The notes below the pieces were generated by a model. It searched no databases. It was not told the DNA's origin and saw nothing but the letters and a program-made list of their open reading frames with translations. Below, in pieces: positions 8,878 through 19,410 of a stretch of DNA of 64,000 nucleotides; the first letter of the stretch is position 1, and every line of letters starts with the position of its first letter. Source of the DNA: Polaribacter porphyrae (lineage in GTDB: Bacteria; Bacteroidota; Bacteroidia; Flavobacteriales; Flavobacteriaceae); the NCBI RefSeq assembly GCF_002954685.1, contig NZ_MSCN01000001.1, forward strand, positions 3,635,952 to 3,699,951. The letters run 5' to 3'. The translations under genes were made by a program, and so were the position numbers.

Positions 8878-8938
8878 TAAAATTATACGTTTTCTTATTA
8901 AAGAAATAGAACAAATGTTTTTTTTAAAGCCACATAAG
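8878..8938 (-). promoter_or_regulatory. Tandem half-site promoter, site 3 (minus strand)
   Basis: Read on the minus strand, half-sites CTTATGTG (8938-8931) and CATTTGTT (8917-8910) start 21 bp apart, and the box TAATTTTA (8885-8878) starts 32 bp after the second. It drives the alcohol dehydrogenase-P450 operon. The first half-site is the weaker one (T in place of A at position 2). Confidence 0.6.
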
Positions 8939-8962
8939 AATAAAAATAAAGGGTCAAAAAAA

Positions 8963-9023
8963 CATCTTTGATTAAAAAAAAAACATACGTGGTAGTTTTC
9001 TACTCAAAAAAGCATCAACTTTA
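8963..9023 (+). promoter_or_regulatory. Tandem half-site promoter, site 4
   Basis: Half-sites CATCTTTG (8963-8970) and CATACGTG (8984-8991) are 21 bp apart; box CAACTTTA (9016-9023) follows at 32 bp. It lies back to back with site 3, 24 bp away, so one 187-bp region serves the divergent P450 and sulfatase operons. Confidence 0.6.
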
Positions 9024-9041
9024 TATTCTTAAAACCGATTA

Positions 9042-10736
9042 ATGAAAAGCATCATCATCAATAAAAAAAACATTTTTTTTAGTTTTATAATTTTAACTAT
9101 TTTTTCCTGTACTTCAAAAAAGGAAGAGACTAAAACAACATCAAAACAACCGAATATTATTTATATAATGTCCGATGATCATACTACACAGGCGTTTGGA
9201 ATCTATGGTAGCAGATTATCCAGTTTAAATCCCACTCCTACTTTAGATGCAGTTGCAAAGGAAGGAATGATTTTTAACAATTGTTTTGTTACAAATTCTA
9301 TTTGTACACCAAGCAGAGCAACCATAATTACTGGCCAATATAGCCAAACAAATGGTGTAATAGATTTAGAAGGAAGTATTAAAACGGAACATCAATATTT
9401 ACCAATTGAAATGAAAAAATTGGGCTACCAAACAGCCTTGGTTGGGAAATGGCATTTAGAATATCAACCAAATTTCGATTACTATAATATTTTTACAGAA
9501 CACCATCAACAAGGTTCTTATTTCGATCCAAATTTAACAGAAACTGGAATGAAATATGCAAAATATGGAACACCAGAATACGAAGGAAAAAAGTATGAAG
9601 GACACAGTTCTGATGTAATTACAGACATCACTTTAGATTGGTTAAAGAATAAAAGAGACAAAAATAAACCGTTTTTTTTAATGCATCAATTTAAAGCACC
9701 ACATGACGATTTTGAATATGCACCTCGTTACAAAGATTATTTAAAAGATGTCGAAATTCCTGAACCATCAAGTTTATATGATAATGAAAACAACGGTTCT
9801 ATTGCAACTCGTGGAAAAAATAATTCATTAATTAATGAAATTGGTTCATCAGTTTCCAAAAGAAATTCCATCAGAAATATGGGAATGCGAATTTGGAGTG
9901 ATGAGTATATCAAAAGAAATAATCCAGATTTTGATATAACTCAAGTTGAAGGTTTAAGTGATAAAGCATATACCCACAAAACGTATCAAGAATATTTAAA
10001 AAGATATTTACGCTGTGTAAAAGGTATAGACGATAATGTTGCCAAATTAATTGCCTATTTGAAAAAAGAAAATTTGTATGATAATACAATAATCGTTTAT
10101 ACAGGAGACCAAGGTTTTATGTTGGGTGAACACGATTATATAGACAAACGTTGGATGTATGATGAATCTATGAGAATGCCATTTTTTGTACGTTACCCAG
10201 AAACTATTAAAAAAGGGTCTTACACAGATGCTATTATAAATAATACTGATTTTGCACCCACTTTAATAGATTTAGCTGGAGGAAAAGCACCTGCAAAAAT
10301 GCAGGGAAATAGCTTTAAACATATTTTAGAAACTGGCAAAGAACCAGAAAATTGGCAACAAGCTACCTATTATAGATATTGGATGCATATGGCGCATAAG
10401 CATGCAAATCCTGCTCATTTTGGCATCAGAACCAAAGAATACAAACTCATCTTTTTCTATGGAAAATACTGGGTAGACACCAAAGATCCAAATGCAAAAT
10501 GGAATAAGAATAGTTGGGGTAATAAGTTTACAATGGATACACCAGTTGCTTGGGAGTTTTATGATTTAACTAAAGACCCAAAAGAAATGAATAATATCTA
10601 TAACAACCCTGAATACAAGGAAACTATTGCCAATTTAAAAACGCAACTAAAAGCAAAAAGAAAAGAAATTAATGAAGAAGATGGTGCAAAATATCCACAC
10701 ATTCAAAAAGTGATTGATGAACACTGGGATGATTAA
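9042..10736 (+). CDS. Formylglycine-dependent sulfatase (family S1), lipoprotein
   Basis: The 564-residue protein has a lipoprotein signal (lipobox FSC, Cys23), metal-binding 'MSDDH' (43-47), and the sulfatase signature CTPSR (88-92), whose Cys88 would be converted to formylglycine. The C-terminal 'EFYDLTKDPKEMNN' is typical of S1 sulfatases. It should act in the periplasm or at the outer surface, removing sulfate from algal galactan. The porphyran context suggests 6-sulfated L-galactose as target. I cannot assign the S1 subfamily. The maturase that makes formylglycine is not in this window. Confidence 0.92.
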   Translation: MKSIIINKKNIFFSFIILTIFSCTSKKEETKTTSKQPNIIYIMSDDHTTQAFGIYGSRLSSLNPTPTLDAVAKEGMIFNNCFVTNSICTPSRATIITGQYSQTNGVIDLEGSIKTEHQYLPIEMKKLGYQTALVGKWHLEYQPNFDYYNIFTEHHQQGSYFDPNLTETGMKYAKYGTPEYEGKKYEGHSSDVITDITLDWLKNKRDKNKPFFLMHQFKAPHDDFEYAPRYKDYLKDVEIPEPSSLYDNENNGSIATRGKNNSLINEIGSSVSKRNSIRNMGMRIWSDEYIKRNNPDFDITQVEGLSDKAYTHKTYQEYLKRYLRCVKGIDDNVAKLIAYLKKENLYDNTIIVYTGDQGFMLGEHDYIDKRWMYDESMRMPFFVRYPETIKKGSYTDAIINNTDFAPTLIDLAGGKAPAKMQGNSFKHILETGKEPENWQQATYYRYWMHMAHKHANPAHFGIRTKEYKLIFFYGKYWVDTKDPNAKWNKNSWGNKFTMDTPVAWEFYDLTKDPKEMNNIYNNPEYKETIANLKTQLKAKRKEINEEDGAKYPHIQKVIDEHWDD

Positions 10737-10758
10737 TAACCACAATAAAAAATAAAAT

Positions 10759-12033
10759 ATGAATCGTTTTAGGTTAGTACTTTTAATCAGTTTTTTAATG
10801 ATTATAAATACAAGTGCAACAATTTTAAAAGATGTTTATGTTAATGAAATAAAAACATCAACTTTTTTAAATGTAAAAGATTTTGGAGCAGTTGGCGATG
10901 GTAAAACAGACGATACAAATGCAGTTTTAAAAGCCATAAAAAAAGCACAGAAAACAGAAGGAACTGTTTATTTTCCTCACGGAAATTACGCAATTCATCC
11001 TATAAAATTACCTTCGCATATTACACTTTTAGGATATTCTGCTTGGTCTTATGAAAACAAAGGAGGTAAAGACAAAGATTTTAAAGGGAAAACTACCATT
11101 ACTGCACTTTCTGGAAACGCAAGAGCTTTTTTAGATTTAGACGATTCAAGAGGAACAAGAATTTTAGGTTTGACTTTAGATGGTAAAAATTTAGGAAAAT
11201 CGATGCACGGAGTTTATGCTAGAAACAGAGGTTCAGAACAATATATTTGTATAGAGGATTGCAGAATTAATTACTTTTCAGGTTCAGGAATTAAACTTGA
11301 ACGCAGTTGGGTTTTTTCTATCCGTAAATGTTTAATTATGTTTAATAACCAACATGGAATTGATGCAACAGGAGGTTATGATGGTTGGATTATCGATTGT
11401 CAATTAACTGCCAATAAATTAAATGGATTATATGCTAAAGGTTCAGCACCAGAAGATATGCCACAATCAGAAATTGATGCCATCCGTTTTTTTGGTACTG
11501 CATCTATTATGTTTACAGCCAACAGAGTAGAGTGGAATAAAACTGGTGGAATTGTATTAAATGGTTCTAATTCTATGCAAATAACAGGTTGTTCTATCGA
11601 TCATAATTTTGGGCCAGGAATTGAGTTAAAAAATTCAACATCCAACACAATTACTGGAAACATTTTTAGATCTAATGGTGTAGAACGTGAAAATGATGGA
11701 GATATGTGTAGCCAGTTGATTCTAAAAAACTGCAAAGGTACTTCAGTTACAGGTAATAGTTTATGGGGTTGGTTTGGTAGAAAAGAAGCAAAATTTAGTG
11801 CACCTTATCCATATTATGGCATCATTGTTAAAGATTTAGAAGGTTGTGTAATTTCTCAAAACGCTATGTATCACAGTTCCAGTAAAGAAGGTGTTTTAGA
11901 TTATGGAGGAAACATTAGCACTATAATTACTCAAAATGCGTACGTGCAACCAAATATTGAAACTACAGATAATGGTTGGGTCTTAAAAGGGCGAAAAACA
12001 GAAACTAATCAATCTGATAAAGATAAAGAGTAG
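10759..12033 (+). CDS. Secreted right-handed parallel beta-helix protein
   Basis: The 424-residue protein begins with a signal peptide (about 1-20) and the 'VKDFGAVGDGKTDDTNAVLKAI' hallmark (written in part) of pectate-lyase-superfamily beta-helices; multiple short repeats such as 'NHFGIxLxxS' and 'NxITGN' continue to about residue 395. The first gene of its operon is the sulfatase 22 bp upstream. The fold is used by polysaccharide lyases, GH28-type hydrolases and epimerases. I cannot identify a named CAZy family or a catalytic triad. It is a candidate enzyme acting on sulfated or methylated agar/porphyran. Confidence 0.75.
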   Translation: MNRFRLVLLISFLMIINTSATILKDVYVNEIKTSTFLNVKDFGAVGDGKTDDTNAVLKAIKKAQKTEGTVYFPHGNYAIHPIKLPSHITLLGYSAWSYENKGGKDKDFKGKTTITALSGNARAFLDLDDSRGTRILGLTLDGKNLGKSMHGVYARNRGSEQYICIEDCRINYFSGSGIKLERSWVFSIRKCLIMFNNQHGIDATGGYDGWIIDCQLTANKLNGLYAKGSAPEDMPQSEIDAIRFFGTASIMFTANRVEWNKTGGIVLNGSNSMQITGCSIDHNFGPGIELKNSTSNTITGNIFRSNGVERENDGDMCSQLILKNCKGTSVTGNSLWGWFGRKEAKFSAPYPYYGIIVKDLEGCVISQNAMYHSSSKEGVLDYGGNISTIITQNAYVQPNIETTDNGWVLKGRKTETNQSDKDKE

Positions 12034-12154
12034 TTTTTTAAATATTATTTGGGCGTTCCCTAAAAAGGTCGGGCTTTCGCTACTCGCTTTTTTTCTGAAA
12101 AAGAAAAAAGAGCTCAAACAAACCGCTCAATCCCTAACGCAAATGCGAACTAAT

Positions 12155-12245
12155 CCTGCAAGGTATTTCCGAGGAACAAGGATTCCTTGTGGATTTTAAA
12201 GTAATAAGAGAATAAATACCTACAAGGTTTTAGAAACCTTGCAGG
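12155..12245. repeat. Dispersed CCTGCAAGG palindromes in a 337-bp intergenic gap
   Basis: A lone CCTGCAAGGT (12155-12164) is followed by a palindrome with arms CCTACAAGGTTT (12219-12230) and AAACCTTGCAGG (12234-12245). The same unit recurs near 17813 and 39525. The rest of the gap 12034-12370 holds promoter site 5 and no gene that I can see. Confidence 0.65.
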
Positions 12246-12265
12246 ATAAAAAACTTAATTTAAAT

Positions 12266-12326
12266 CATTTATTACGTTTAAAAATCCATAAGTTACACTT
12301 CTTCTACTCATTTAAAACGAATTTTG
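12266..12326 (+). promoter_or_regulatory. Tandem half-site promoter, site 5
   Basis: Half-sites CATTTATT (12266-12273) and CATAAGTT (12287-12294) are 21 bp apart; box GAATTTTG (12319-12326) follows at 32 bp. It heads the long GH2-to-GH50 operon. Confidence 0.6.
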
Positions 12327-12370
12327 GAATAGATATTTAATCAAAAAATTTCCGTTTCAAATTTGTATAA

Positions 12371-14911
12371 ATGAGAATATTATTGACCTTACTATTAGCT
12401 TCTTTTCTTCTTGTAAATTGTACTTCAAAAAATGATGCAATTAAAGAATACAAAACAGATTTTAATCAAAATTGGCAGTTTTATTTATCTCAAGAAAATA
12501 AAGAAATTGATGAAGTTTCAGAAAATCAATATAAAAAAGTAAATTTACCTCACGATTGGGTTATAGCACAACCTTTTGACTCTACTTTAGTAAACGATGC
12601 TTATGCAACTGGTTATTTGGCAAGTAAAGGATATGGTTTTTACAAGAAAACTTTTAATGTTCCTACTGATGAAAACAAAGAAACCTACATTCTATTTGAT
12701 GGAGTTTATAACAATTCAGAAACGTTTATCAACGGAAAAAAACTAGGATTTCATCCTTATGGATATTCTCCTTTTTACTACAATTTAATTCCGTATTTAC
12801 ACAAAAACGGAAAAGAAAATACCATTTCTGTAAAAGTTGATCATTCACGTTATGCAGATTCAAGATGGTACACAGGAGCAGGGATTTATAGAAATGTAAA
12901 ATTATTTACCGTAAATAAATTACATATTCCTATTTGGGGAACTTTTATAACCACTCCAAAAATCACAGAAGAGAATGCTACTGTAAATTTAAAAATAAAC
13001 GCTCAAAATAATTTTTCTTCGGATGAAAAAGCAACGCTGAAAACAATAATTATTGATGACAATAACCATCAAGTTGCAGAGTTAGAAAGCGAAATTAATA
13101 TCGAAGCAAATTCATCAATAGAAGTTACGCAAAACATCAATATAGCAAACCCAGATTTATGGGATGTTGAGAATCCTCATTTATACAAAGCTATCACTTC
13201 TATTCAAAAAAATAACAAAACCATTCAAAATTACACCACAACATTTGGGATAAGAACCATACGTTTTGATGCAAACACAGGTTTTTATTTGAACGGAAAA
13301 AATATGAAAATAAAAGGTATCTGTTTACATCATGATGGTGGTTTGGTTGGTGCTGCAGTTCCAAAAGGAGTATGGAAAAGGCGTTTACAAATTTTAAAAG
13401 ATGGAGGTGCAAATGCAATTCGTGTTTCTCATAATCCTGCATCCAAAGAATTTTTAGAACTCTGTGATGAAATGGGATTTTTAGTGCAAGATGAATTTTT
13501 TGATGAATGGGACAATCCAAAAGACAAGCGTTTCAATCAAAATGAATCGAAAAGTAAAGATTACATCACAAGAGGTTATGGAGAGCATTTTCAAAAATGG
13601 GCAAAAGCAGATTTAACAAATGTGATGTTGAGCCATAGAAATCATCCATCGATTTTTCAATGGAGTATTGGTAATGAGATTGAATGGACTTATCCTAGAA
13701 ACGCTCAAGCAACAGGCTTTTTCGATAATATGAGTTGGGATGGAAACTACTTTTGGTCTGAACCACCTTTTACAACTGCCCAAATTAAAAAGCAATTAGA
13801 AACCTTACCAAAAGGGAAATATGATATTGGAAAAACTGCCAATAAACTATCAAAATGGACAAAAGAATTAGACAAAACAAGACCTGTAACTGCTAATTTA
13901 ATTTTGCCTTCTGCAAGCCATTTATCTGGTTATACAGATCCTTTAGATGTTGTAGGGTACAGTTATAGACGTGTTTTATACGATTATGGACACAAAAATT
14001 ATCCTGATAAACCCATTATGGGAACTGAAAATTTAGCACAGTTTCACGAATGGAAAGCCATTATGGAACGTCCTCATATTGCAGGAACTTTTCTCTGGAC
14101 AGGAATTGATTATATGGGAGAAATTAGAGATCCTTGGCCAGTGAGAGTGCAACCTTCTGGAATGCTGAATTCAGCAGGTTTCAAAAAAGGTTCTTATCAT
14201 ATGATGAAAACATTGTGGAATGACGAACCTCACATCCATATTGCAACACAAAACATTGAAAAATCTTTAAATATAATTGATAAAAAAGGAAATATTGTTG
14301 CAAAAAATCCTGAACAATGGAAACAAGCGTTGTGGGTTTGGCAAGATGTAAATGAGCATTGGAATTACAATAATAATGAAATGATTTCAGTAGAAATCTA
14401 TTCGAATTGTGATGAAATTGAACTGTTTTTAAATGATACATCTTTAGGAAAAAAGAAACTATCCGATTTTGAAGATCACATTTACAAATGGGGAGTTCCT
14501 TTTGCTGATGGAAAGTTAGTTGCTAAAGGTATTAAAGACGGAAAAAAAATTACATCAGAATTAATCACTGCAAGAAAAGCAACTCAAATTCAGCTTTCAT
14601 CTGAAGAAAAAAATATCAATGCCAATAATTATGATGTTGCACATATCATTCTTCAACTTACGGATGATAATGGAAACCCTGTAAAAACAGACAACAGAGA
14701 AATTACTTTTAACATAGAAGGAGAAGCAAAATTATTAGGAATAGATAATGGTTGGAAAAAGAGTGTTGAGAAATTTCAATCTAATTCAGGAACAACATAT
14801 AAAGGTAGAACCTTATTAATTATCCAAGCAAAAAACAAAAAAGGGAAAGTTAAAATTACGGCAACTTCAAAAGACTTGCCATCACAAACGATAACAATAA
14901 ATATTCAATAA
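12371..14911 (+). CDS. GH2 beta-galactosidase-type lipoprotein
   Basis: The 846-residue protein has a lipobox (LVNC, Cys17), N-terminal jelly-roll and immunoglobulin-like domains, a TIM barrel, and extra C-terminal beta domains. The acid/base is Glu436 in 'WSIGNEIEW' and the nucleophile is Glu553 in 'MGTENL'. GH2 enzymes of this kind in agar loci remove non-reducing galactose from agaro- or porphyran-oligosaccharides, after demethylation or desulfation. Anchoring by lipid suggests a periplasmic or outer-membrane role. It is the first gene of a long operon and lies 2 bp from the next gene. A second GH2 is at 26691. Confidence 0.88.
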   Translation: MRILLTLLLASFLLVNCTSKNDAIKEYKTDFNQNWQFYLSQENKEIDEVSENQYKKVNLPHDWVIAQPFDSTLVNDAYATGYLASKGYGFYKKTFNVPTDENKETYILFDGVYNNSETFINGKKLGFHPYGYSPFYYNLIPYLHKNGKENTISVKVDHSRYADSRWYTGAGIYRNVKLFTVNKLHIPIWGTFITTPKITEENATVNLKINAQNNFSSDEKATLKTIIIDDNNHQVAELESEINIEANSSIEVTQNINIANPDLWDVENPHLYKAITSIQKNNKTIQNYTTTFGIRTIRFDANTGFYLNGKNMKIKGICLHHDGGLVGAAVPKGVWKRRLQILKDGGANAIRVSHNPASKEFLELCDEMGFLVQDEFFDEWDNPKDKRFNQNESKSKDYITRGYGEHFQKWAKADLTNVMLSHRNHPSIFQWSIGNEIEWTYPRNAQATGFFDNMSWDGNYFWSEPPFTTAQIKKQLETLPKGKYDIGKTANKLSKWTKELDKTRPVTANLILPSASHLSGYTDPLDVVGYSYRRVLYDYGHKNYPDKPIMGTENLAQFHEWKAIMERPHIAGTFLWTGIDYMGEIRDPWPVRVQPSGMLNSAGFKKGSYHMMKTLWNDEPHIHIATQNIEKSLNIIDKKGNIVAKNPEQWKQALWVWQDVNEHWNYNNNEMISVEIYSNCDEIELFLNDTSLGKKKLSDFEDHIYKWGVPFADGKLVAKGIKDGKKITSELITARKATQIQLSSEEKNINANNYDVAHIILQLTDDNGNPVKTDNREITFNIEGEAKLLGIDNGWKKSVEKFQSNSGTTYKGRTLLIIQAKNKKGKVKITATSKDLPSQTITINIQ

Positions 14912-14913
14912 AT

Positions 14914-15891
14914 ATGAAACTTAAAAATATATTACTCTTTGCTACTATAAGTCTATTTTTTGCTGCTTGTGCAGTCGCAAAAAAAGAAACATCAGAAAAA
15001 AAAGAGGTAGCAAAATCTACATCAGTAAAAAACGGAATAAAACAAAAATTAGAAACCAATTTTAATCGTGGAATTATCGCAAAAGCAATTGCAGAGAGTT
15101 ACCCAGAATTAAATCAAACTTGGGAATTAGAAGCCAATTTTTCAGACGAATTTAATTACGAAGGCAAAAATGATGAGTTTAAAAAGAACTGGAATGACAG
15201 CTATTTTAATGGTTGGAGAGGACCTGGTTTAACAGAATGGACATCCAATAATTCTGATGTGAAAGAAGGAAATTTAATTATTTCAGCTTCAAGAAAACCA
15301 AATACAAATAGAGTCTATTGTGGTGTAGTTACATCAAAACAAGAATTAAAATACCCTGTTTATACAGAAGTAAGAGCTAAAGTTGCGAATCAGGTTTTAT
15401 CATCAAACTTTTGGTTTTTAAGCAAAGACGATAAAAGAGAATTAGATGTTTTAGAGATTTATGGTGGAGACAGAGAAAGCGAAAAATGGTTTGCAGCAAA
15501 TGCAGCTTCTAACACCCACGTTTTTTTAAGAAATGATAGTGATAACTCAATTATAAAAGACATCAATAAATCTGTAAAAAGCAAATTAGCAGATGGCTCT
15601 CCTTGGAGAAACGAATTTCACACCTATGGTGCTTATTGGAAAGATGCATTTACAATCGATATTTATTATGATGGAAAATTGGTAAATCAAATACGTAAAG
15701 AAAGTATACAAGATCCAGCAAATTTAGGCTTAAACAGAGCAATGTTTATGGTGATTGATTTAGAAGATCACGATTGGAGATCAAGAAAAAACCCTCCAAT
15801 AACACCAACAGATGCTGAACTTGCTGATGAAACAAAAAACAAGTATTTGGTAGATTATGTAAGAACATTTAGACCCGTTCATAAGAATTAA
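14914..15891 (+). CDS. GH16 lipoprotein, beta-agarase/porphyranase-like
   Basis: The 325-residue protein has a lipobox (FAAC, Cys19), a Lys-rich linker and a single GH16 jelly-roll domain from about residue 65. The active-site strand is ELDVLE with nucleophile Glu176, Asp178 and acid/base Glu181. An endo-acting enzyme on agarose or porphyran is likely. It starts 2 bp after the GH2 stop, so translation is probably coupled. The beta-bulge spacing is E-L-D-V-L-E, the usual GH16 arrangement. Whether it prefers neutral agarose or 6-sulfated porphyran cannot be read from the sequence. Confidence 0.88.
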   Translation: MKLKNILLFATISLFFAACAVAKKETSEKKEVAKSTSVKNGIKQKLETNFNRGIIAKAIAESYPELNQTWELEANFSDEFNYEGKNDEFKKNWNDSYFNGWRGPGLTEWTSNNSDVKEGNLIISASRKPNTNRVYCGVVTSKQELKYPVYTEVRAKVANQVLSSNFWFLSKDDKRELDVLEIYGGDRESEKWFAANAASNTHVFLRNDSDNSIIKDINKSVKSKLADGSPWRNEFHTYGAYWKDAFTIDIYYDGKLVNQIRKESIQDPANLGLNRAMFMVIDLEDHDWRSRKNPPITPTDAELADETKNKYLVDYVRTFRPVHKN

Positions 15892-15910
15892 ATAAGAGAA
15901 TAAATTATAA

Positions 15911-16927
15911 ATGAAAGCTACACAATATCAAGGAAATCAAACATTTTCTGTTATAGAAAAAGAAATAGAAGCACCAAAAAATGACGAAGTAAGAATAAAA
16001 GTTGCTTATGTAGGTGTTTGTGGAACAGATGTTCATATTTACCATGGAATGATGGATAAAAGAGTTCAAATCCCTGTAACCATTGGTCACGAAATGTCAG
16101 GAGTTATTGATGCTATTGGAAGTGATGTTACTAATTTTTCTATTGGAGAAAAAGTAGTGGTTCGTCCATTAGATGACAGAAAAGCAAAACCATCAGACAA
16201 GGGATTCAATCACGTTTGCGAAGAATTAAAATTTATTGGAATAGACAGTCCTGGAGCCATGCAACAATATTGGAATGTACCTGCATTTACGCTTCATAAA
16301 TTAAAAGTAACTACCGATTTAAAATTGGCGGCTTTAATTGAGCCACTTTCAGTTGCAGCACACGATGTTCGTTTAAGCGAATTAAAAAAAGGAGAAACTG
16401 CAGTTGTTTTAGGTGGTGGACCTATTGGTTTATTGGTAGCAATGGTTGCTAAAGAAGTGGGTGCTCAAGTGATTATTTCAGAAGTAAATCCAAAAAGAAT
16501 TCAAAAAGCAAAAGATTTAGGTTTTGATGCTGTAAGTCCTATTGATATTGATTTAGTACAATATGTTTCTGATAAAACAGAAGGAAGAAAAGCAGATGTT
16601 GTTTTTGAAGTTGCTGGTGTACAACCAGCTTTAGATATGATGTGTGAAATTGCAGGAATTAGAGGAAGAATTGTAATGGTAGCCATTCATGGAGAAAAAA
16701 AACCAGTGGATTTATTTAAGTTTTTCTGGAAAGAATTAAAATTGATTGGAGCCAGAGTATACGAAAAAGAAGATTATGAAAAAGCAATTGATTTAATCAC
16801 AACAAATGAATTGCCATTTACAGATATGATAACAGATGTACAACCTTTAAGTAACATTCAACAAGTTTTTGAAAATATAGATAATAATCCTGATGGATTA
16901 AAAGTCTTAATGGATTGCCAGTTATAG
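15911..16927 (+). CDS. MDR dehydrogenase without structural zinc; probable 2-keto-3-deoxy-L-galactonate 5-dehydrogenase
   Basis: The 338-residue protein is a zinc-type MDR with catalytic elements 'GVCGTDVHIYHG' and 'GHE', and the coenzyme motif GGGPIG. The usual four-Cys structural-zinc loop is replaced by a 'DDRKAKPSDKGFNHVC' stretch. In the known AHG pathway the cycloisomerase product 2-keto-3-deoxy-L-galactonate is oxidised at C5 and then reduced to 2-keto-3-deoxy-D-gluconate. This gene and the SDR just downstream are the natural candidates for that pair, being embedded with the aldehyde dehydrogenase, cycloisomerase and GH117 genes. The substrate is inference. Confidence 0.7.
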   Translation: MKATQYQGNQTFSVIEKEIEAPKNDEVRIKVAYVGVCGTDVHIYHGMMDKRVQIPVTIGHEMSGVIDAIGSDVTNFSIGEKVVVRPLDDRKAKPSDKGFNHVCEELKFIGIDSPGAMQQYWNVPAFTLHKLKVTTDLKLAALIEPLSVAAHDVRLSELKKGETAVVLGGGPIGLLVAMVAKEVGAQVIISEVNPKRIQKAKDLGFDAVSPIDIDLVQYVSDKTEGRKADVVFEVAGVQPALDMMCEIAGIRGRIVMVAIHGEKKPVDLFKFFWKELKLIGARVYEKEDYEKAIDLITTNELPFTDMITDVQPLSNIQQVFENIDNNPDGLKVLMDCQL

Positions 16928-17006
16928 TAAAAATGTTGAATTGTGTAATTGTTTAATAGGGATGTTTACACTTTTCAACACTTCAACAATTAAACAAAAA
17001 ATAATA

Positions 17007-17777
17007 ATGAGTATTTTAAATACATTCAGTTTAGAAGGAAAAACAGCTATCGTAACAGGTTGTAAAAGAGGAATTGGCAAAGCAATGGCTGTAGGGTTAG
17101 CAGAAGCTGGTGCAAATATTATCGGAGTTTCAGCATCATTAGAATTAAATAATTCTGATGTTGAAAAAGAAGTAATAGCAAGAGGTAAAAAATTCAACGC
17201 CTATCAATGCGATTTTTCTGATAGAAAATCCCTGTACAAATTTATTAGTGAAGTAAAACAAGATTTTCCACAAATAGATATCTTGGTAAATAACGCAGGT
17301 ACAATTTTACGTGCACCAGCAGCAGAACATCCAGATGAAATGTGGGATAAAGTAATTGAAGTAAATCAAACTGCACAATTCATTTTAACCAGAGAATTTG
17401 GAAAAGAAATGATTGCAAGAGGTTCAGGAAAAGTGATTTTCACAGCTTCATTACTAACTTTTCAAGGAGGAATTACAGTACCTGGATATGCAGCAAGTAA
17501 AGGAGCAATTGGTCAAATGACAATGGCTTTTGCAAATGAGTGGGCAAGCAAAGGTGTAAATGTAAATGCAATTGCGCCTGGATATATTGCCACAGATAAT
17601 ACAGAAGCCTTACGTAATGATCCAGACAGATCAGCATCAATTTTATCAAGAATTCCTGCTGGAAGATGGGGGAAACCAACTGATTTTGCTGGTCCAACTG
17701 TATTTTTAGCATCAGATGCAGCATCTTATATGAATGGTTCTATAGTTCTTGTTGATGGTGGTTGGATGGGTAGATAA
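17007..17777 (+). CDS. KduD-like SDR; probable 2,5-diketo-3-deoxy-galactonate reductase
   Basis: The 256-residue classical SDR has the coenzyme motif TGCKRGIG, 'NNAG', and catalytic YAASK. Overall it resembles 2-deoxy-D-gluconate 3-dehydrogenase/KduD enzymes, which work on 2,5-diketo-3-deoxy acids. Placed after the MDR at 15911, it could reduce the 5-keto intermediate to 2-keto-3-deoxy-D-gluconate. The start is the ATG giving 'MSILNTFSLEGK'; an in-frame TTG further upstream lies in a repeat-like AT-rich spacer. Confidence 0.78.
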   Translation: MSILNTFSLEGKTAIVTGCKRGIGKAMAVGLAEAGANIIGVSASLELNNSDVEKEVIARGKKFNAYQCDFSDRKSLYKFISEVKQDFPQIDILVNNAGTILRAPAAEHPDEMWDKVIEVNQTAQFILTREFGKEMIARGSGKVIFTASLLTFQGGITVPGYAASKGAIGQMTMAFANEWASKGVNVNAIAPGYIATDNTEALRNDPDRSASILSRIPAGRWGKPTDFAGPTVFLASDAASYMNGSIVLVDGGWMGR

Positions 17778-17812
17778 AAAGCCCTTAATCCCAAAGGAAA
17801 ATTAACAAGTTT

Positions 17813-17896
17813 CCTGCAAGGTTTAAAAAAATTGTAGGTATAAATAGAAAAGTGAATAATAAATAATACCTGCAAGGTCAAAAAAAGACCTTGCAG
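17813..17896. repeat. CCTGCAAGG palindromic repeat cluster
   Basis: CCTGCAAGGTTT at 17813-17824 is followed by a hairpin with arms CCTGCAAGGTC (17869-17879) and GACCTTGCAG (17887-17896). It fills the 174-bp spacer inside the AHG operon and shares its sequence with the units at 12219 and 39525. A short TTTTGCG tract follows at 17911-17937. Confidence 0.65.
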
Positions 17897-17951
17897 AAAA
17901 AAATATATACTGCTTTTGCGCTTTTGCGTTTTTGCGAGAAAAACAAATATT

Positions 17952-19406
17952 ATGTCAGATATTAAAGAATACCAAATGTTTATTGATGGTGATTGGATAA
18001 CTTCTACATCAGGAGAAACCATAGACATTGTTAGTCCATCAACGCAAGAAATTGTGGCTAGAGTTCAAAACGGAACAGCAGAAGAAGCTATTGAAGCTTT
18101 AAATGCAGCAGATGTTGCTCAAAAAGAATGGAAAAAATTACCACCTAGAGAAAGAGCAGATTTGCTGTACAAACTTTCTAATGAAATAAAAGAAAATGCA
18201 AATTTTTTAGCGGAATTGTTAGTAAAAGAACAAGGAAAATTATTAAAAGTAGCAAAAATGGAAGTTGCTGTAGCTACTTCTTTTATAGAATATGCTTGTG
18301 AAGGTGCAAGAAGAATAGAAGGAGATATTATTCCATCTGATAACCCAAATGAACAAATCTGGATTCAAAAAGTACCAAGAGGAGTTGTAGTTGCAATTAC
18401 AGCTTGGAATTTCCCTTTTGCTTTAGCAGCACGTAAATTAGGACCAGCATTAATTGCAGGAAATACAATTGTTATCAAACCGACATCAGAAACACCTTTA
18501 GCAACTTTAGAGTTAGGGAGTCTTGCTAGCAAAGTTGGTATTCCAAAAGGGGTTATTAATATTTTAACAGGTCCAGGACGTGCAATGGGTAATGCCTTGG
18601 TAGAAAGCCCTATTTGTAAAATGGTAACAATGACAGGTTCTACTCCTGTTGGCCAACAAATTGCAAGAAATGCAGCACAAAATTTAACCCACGTTCAATT
18701 AGAATTAGGTGGTAAAGCTCCTTTTATTGTTTTTGAAGATGCAGATATTGATGCTGCTGTAGACGCTGCTTTACATTCAAGATTTGACAATTGTGGACAA
18801 GTATGTACATGTAATGAACGTATGTATGTTCATAAAGATATATATGATGTTTTTATGGAGAAATTCATCGCGAAAGTGAAAAAGATTAAAGTAGGAGATC
18901 CAATGTTAGAAGATTCTGATATGGGACCAAAAGTAAATGCAAACGAATTAAAACATATGGAGCATTTAGTAAAAGTGAGTTTAGAAGAAGGAGCAACTTT
19001 AGCCACTGGAGGTAAAAGACCCGAAGGAAAACAATTTGAAAAAGGATATTGGTTTGAGCCAACTGTTTTAACCAATGTTTCTCAAGACATGACTATTGTA
19101 CACGAAGAAGCTTTTGGACCAATTTTACCAGTCTTAAAATTTAAAACTTTTGATGAAGTAATTGGGTATGCCAACGATTGTGACTATGGTTTAGCTGCAA
19201 TGGTTTTTACCAATAATATGAACACCATTATGAAATGTAATGATGAACTGGAGTATGGAGAAATCTATGTAAACAGAGGGCATGGAGAACAACATCAAGG
19301 GTTTCATAATGGATATAAATTATCTGGTTCTGGAGGTGAAGATGGTAAATATGGTTTTGAACAATATTTAGAAAAAAAGACTTTTTATATAAGACATAAA
19401 GTTTAA
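17952..19406 (+). CDS. NAD(P)-dependent aldehyde dehydrogenase, probable AHG dehydrogenase
   Basis: The 484-residue ALDH has the Asn of 'TAWNFPF', the general base Glu in 'LELGGKAP' and the catalytic Cys285 in 'NCGQVC'. It resembles lactaldehyde-dehydrogenase-type ALDHs. In agar degraders a member of this group oxidises 3,6-anhydro-L-galactose to 3,6-anhydro-L-galactonate. The next gene, 4 bp away, is a cycloisomerase-type enolase-superfamily enzyme, the following pathway step. The start is the ATG giving '[10 protein letters not shown]'; the upstream TTG extension reads through a repeat tract. Confidence 0.85.
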   Translation: MSDIKEYQMFIDGDWITSTSGETIDIVSPSTQEIVARVQNGTAEEAIEALNAADVAQKEWKKLPPRERADLLYKLSNEIKENANFLAELLVKEQGKLLKVAKMEVAVATSFIEYACEGARRIEGDIIPSDNPNEQIWIQKVPRGVVVAITAWNFPFALAARKLGPALIAGNTIVIKPTSETPLATLELGSLASKVGIPKGVINILTGPGRAMGNALVESPICKMVTMTGSTPVGQQIARNAAQNLTHVQLELGGKAPFIVFEDADIDAAVDAALHSRFDNCGQVCTCNERMYVHKDIYDVFMEKFIAKVKKIKVGDPMLEDSDMGPKVNANELKHMEHLVKVSLEEGATLATGGKRPEGKQFEKGYWFEPTVLTNVSQDMTIVHEEAFGPILPVLKFKTFDEVIGYANDCDYGLAAMVFTNNMNTIMKCNDELEYGEIYVNRGHGEQHQGFHNGYKLSGSGGEDGKYGFEQYLEKKTFYIRHKV

Positions 19407-19410
19407 TAAA

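Noticed and set aside
12155..12245. A CRISPR-like array or tRNA/ncRNA in the repeat-bearing spacers.
   Set aside because: Units are palindromes of uneven spacing with one to three copies, with no regular spacers, no cas genes and no tRNA-like fold that I could find.
16941..17006. N-terminal extensions with TTG starts for the SDR at 17007, and likewise for the genes at 5485, 17952, 36840 and 59137.
   Set aside because: The extra residues come from repeat-like or terminator sequence or overlap neighbours, and good ATG starts fit the family lengths.
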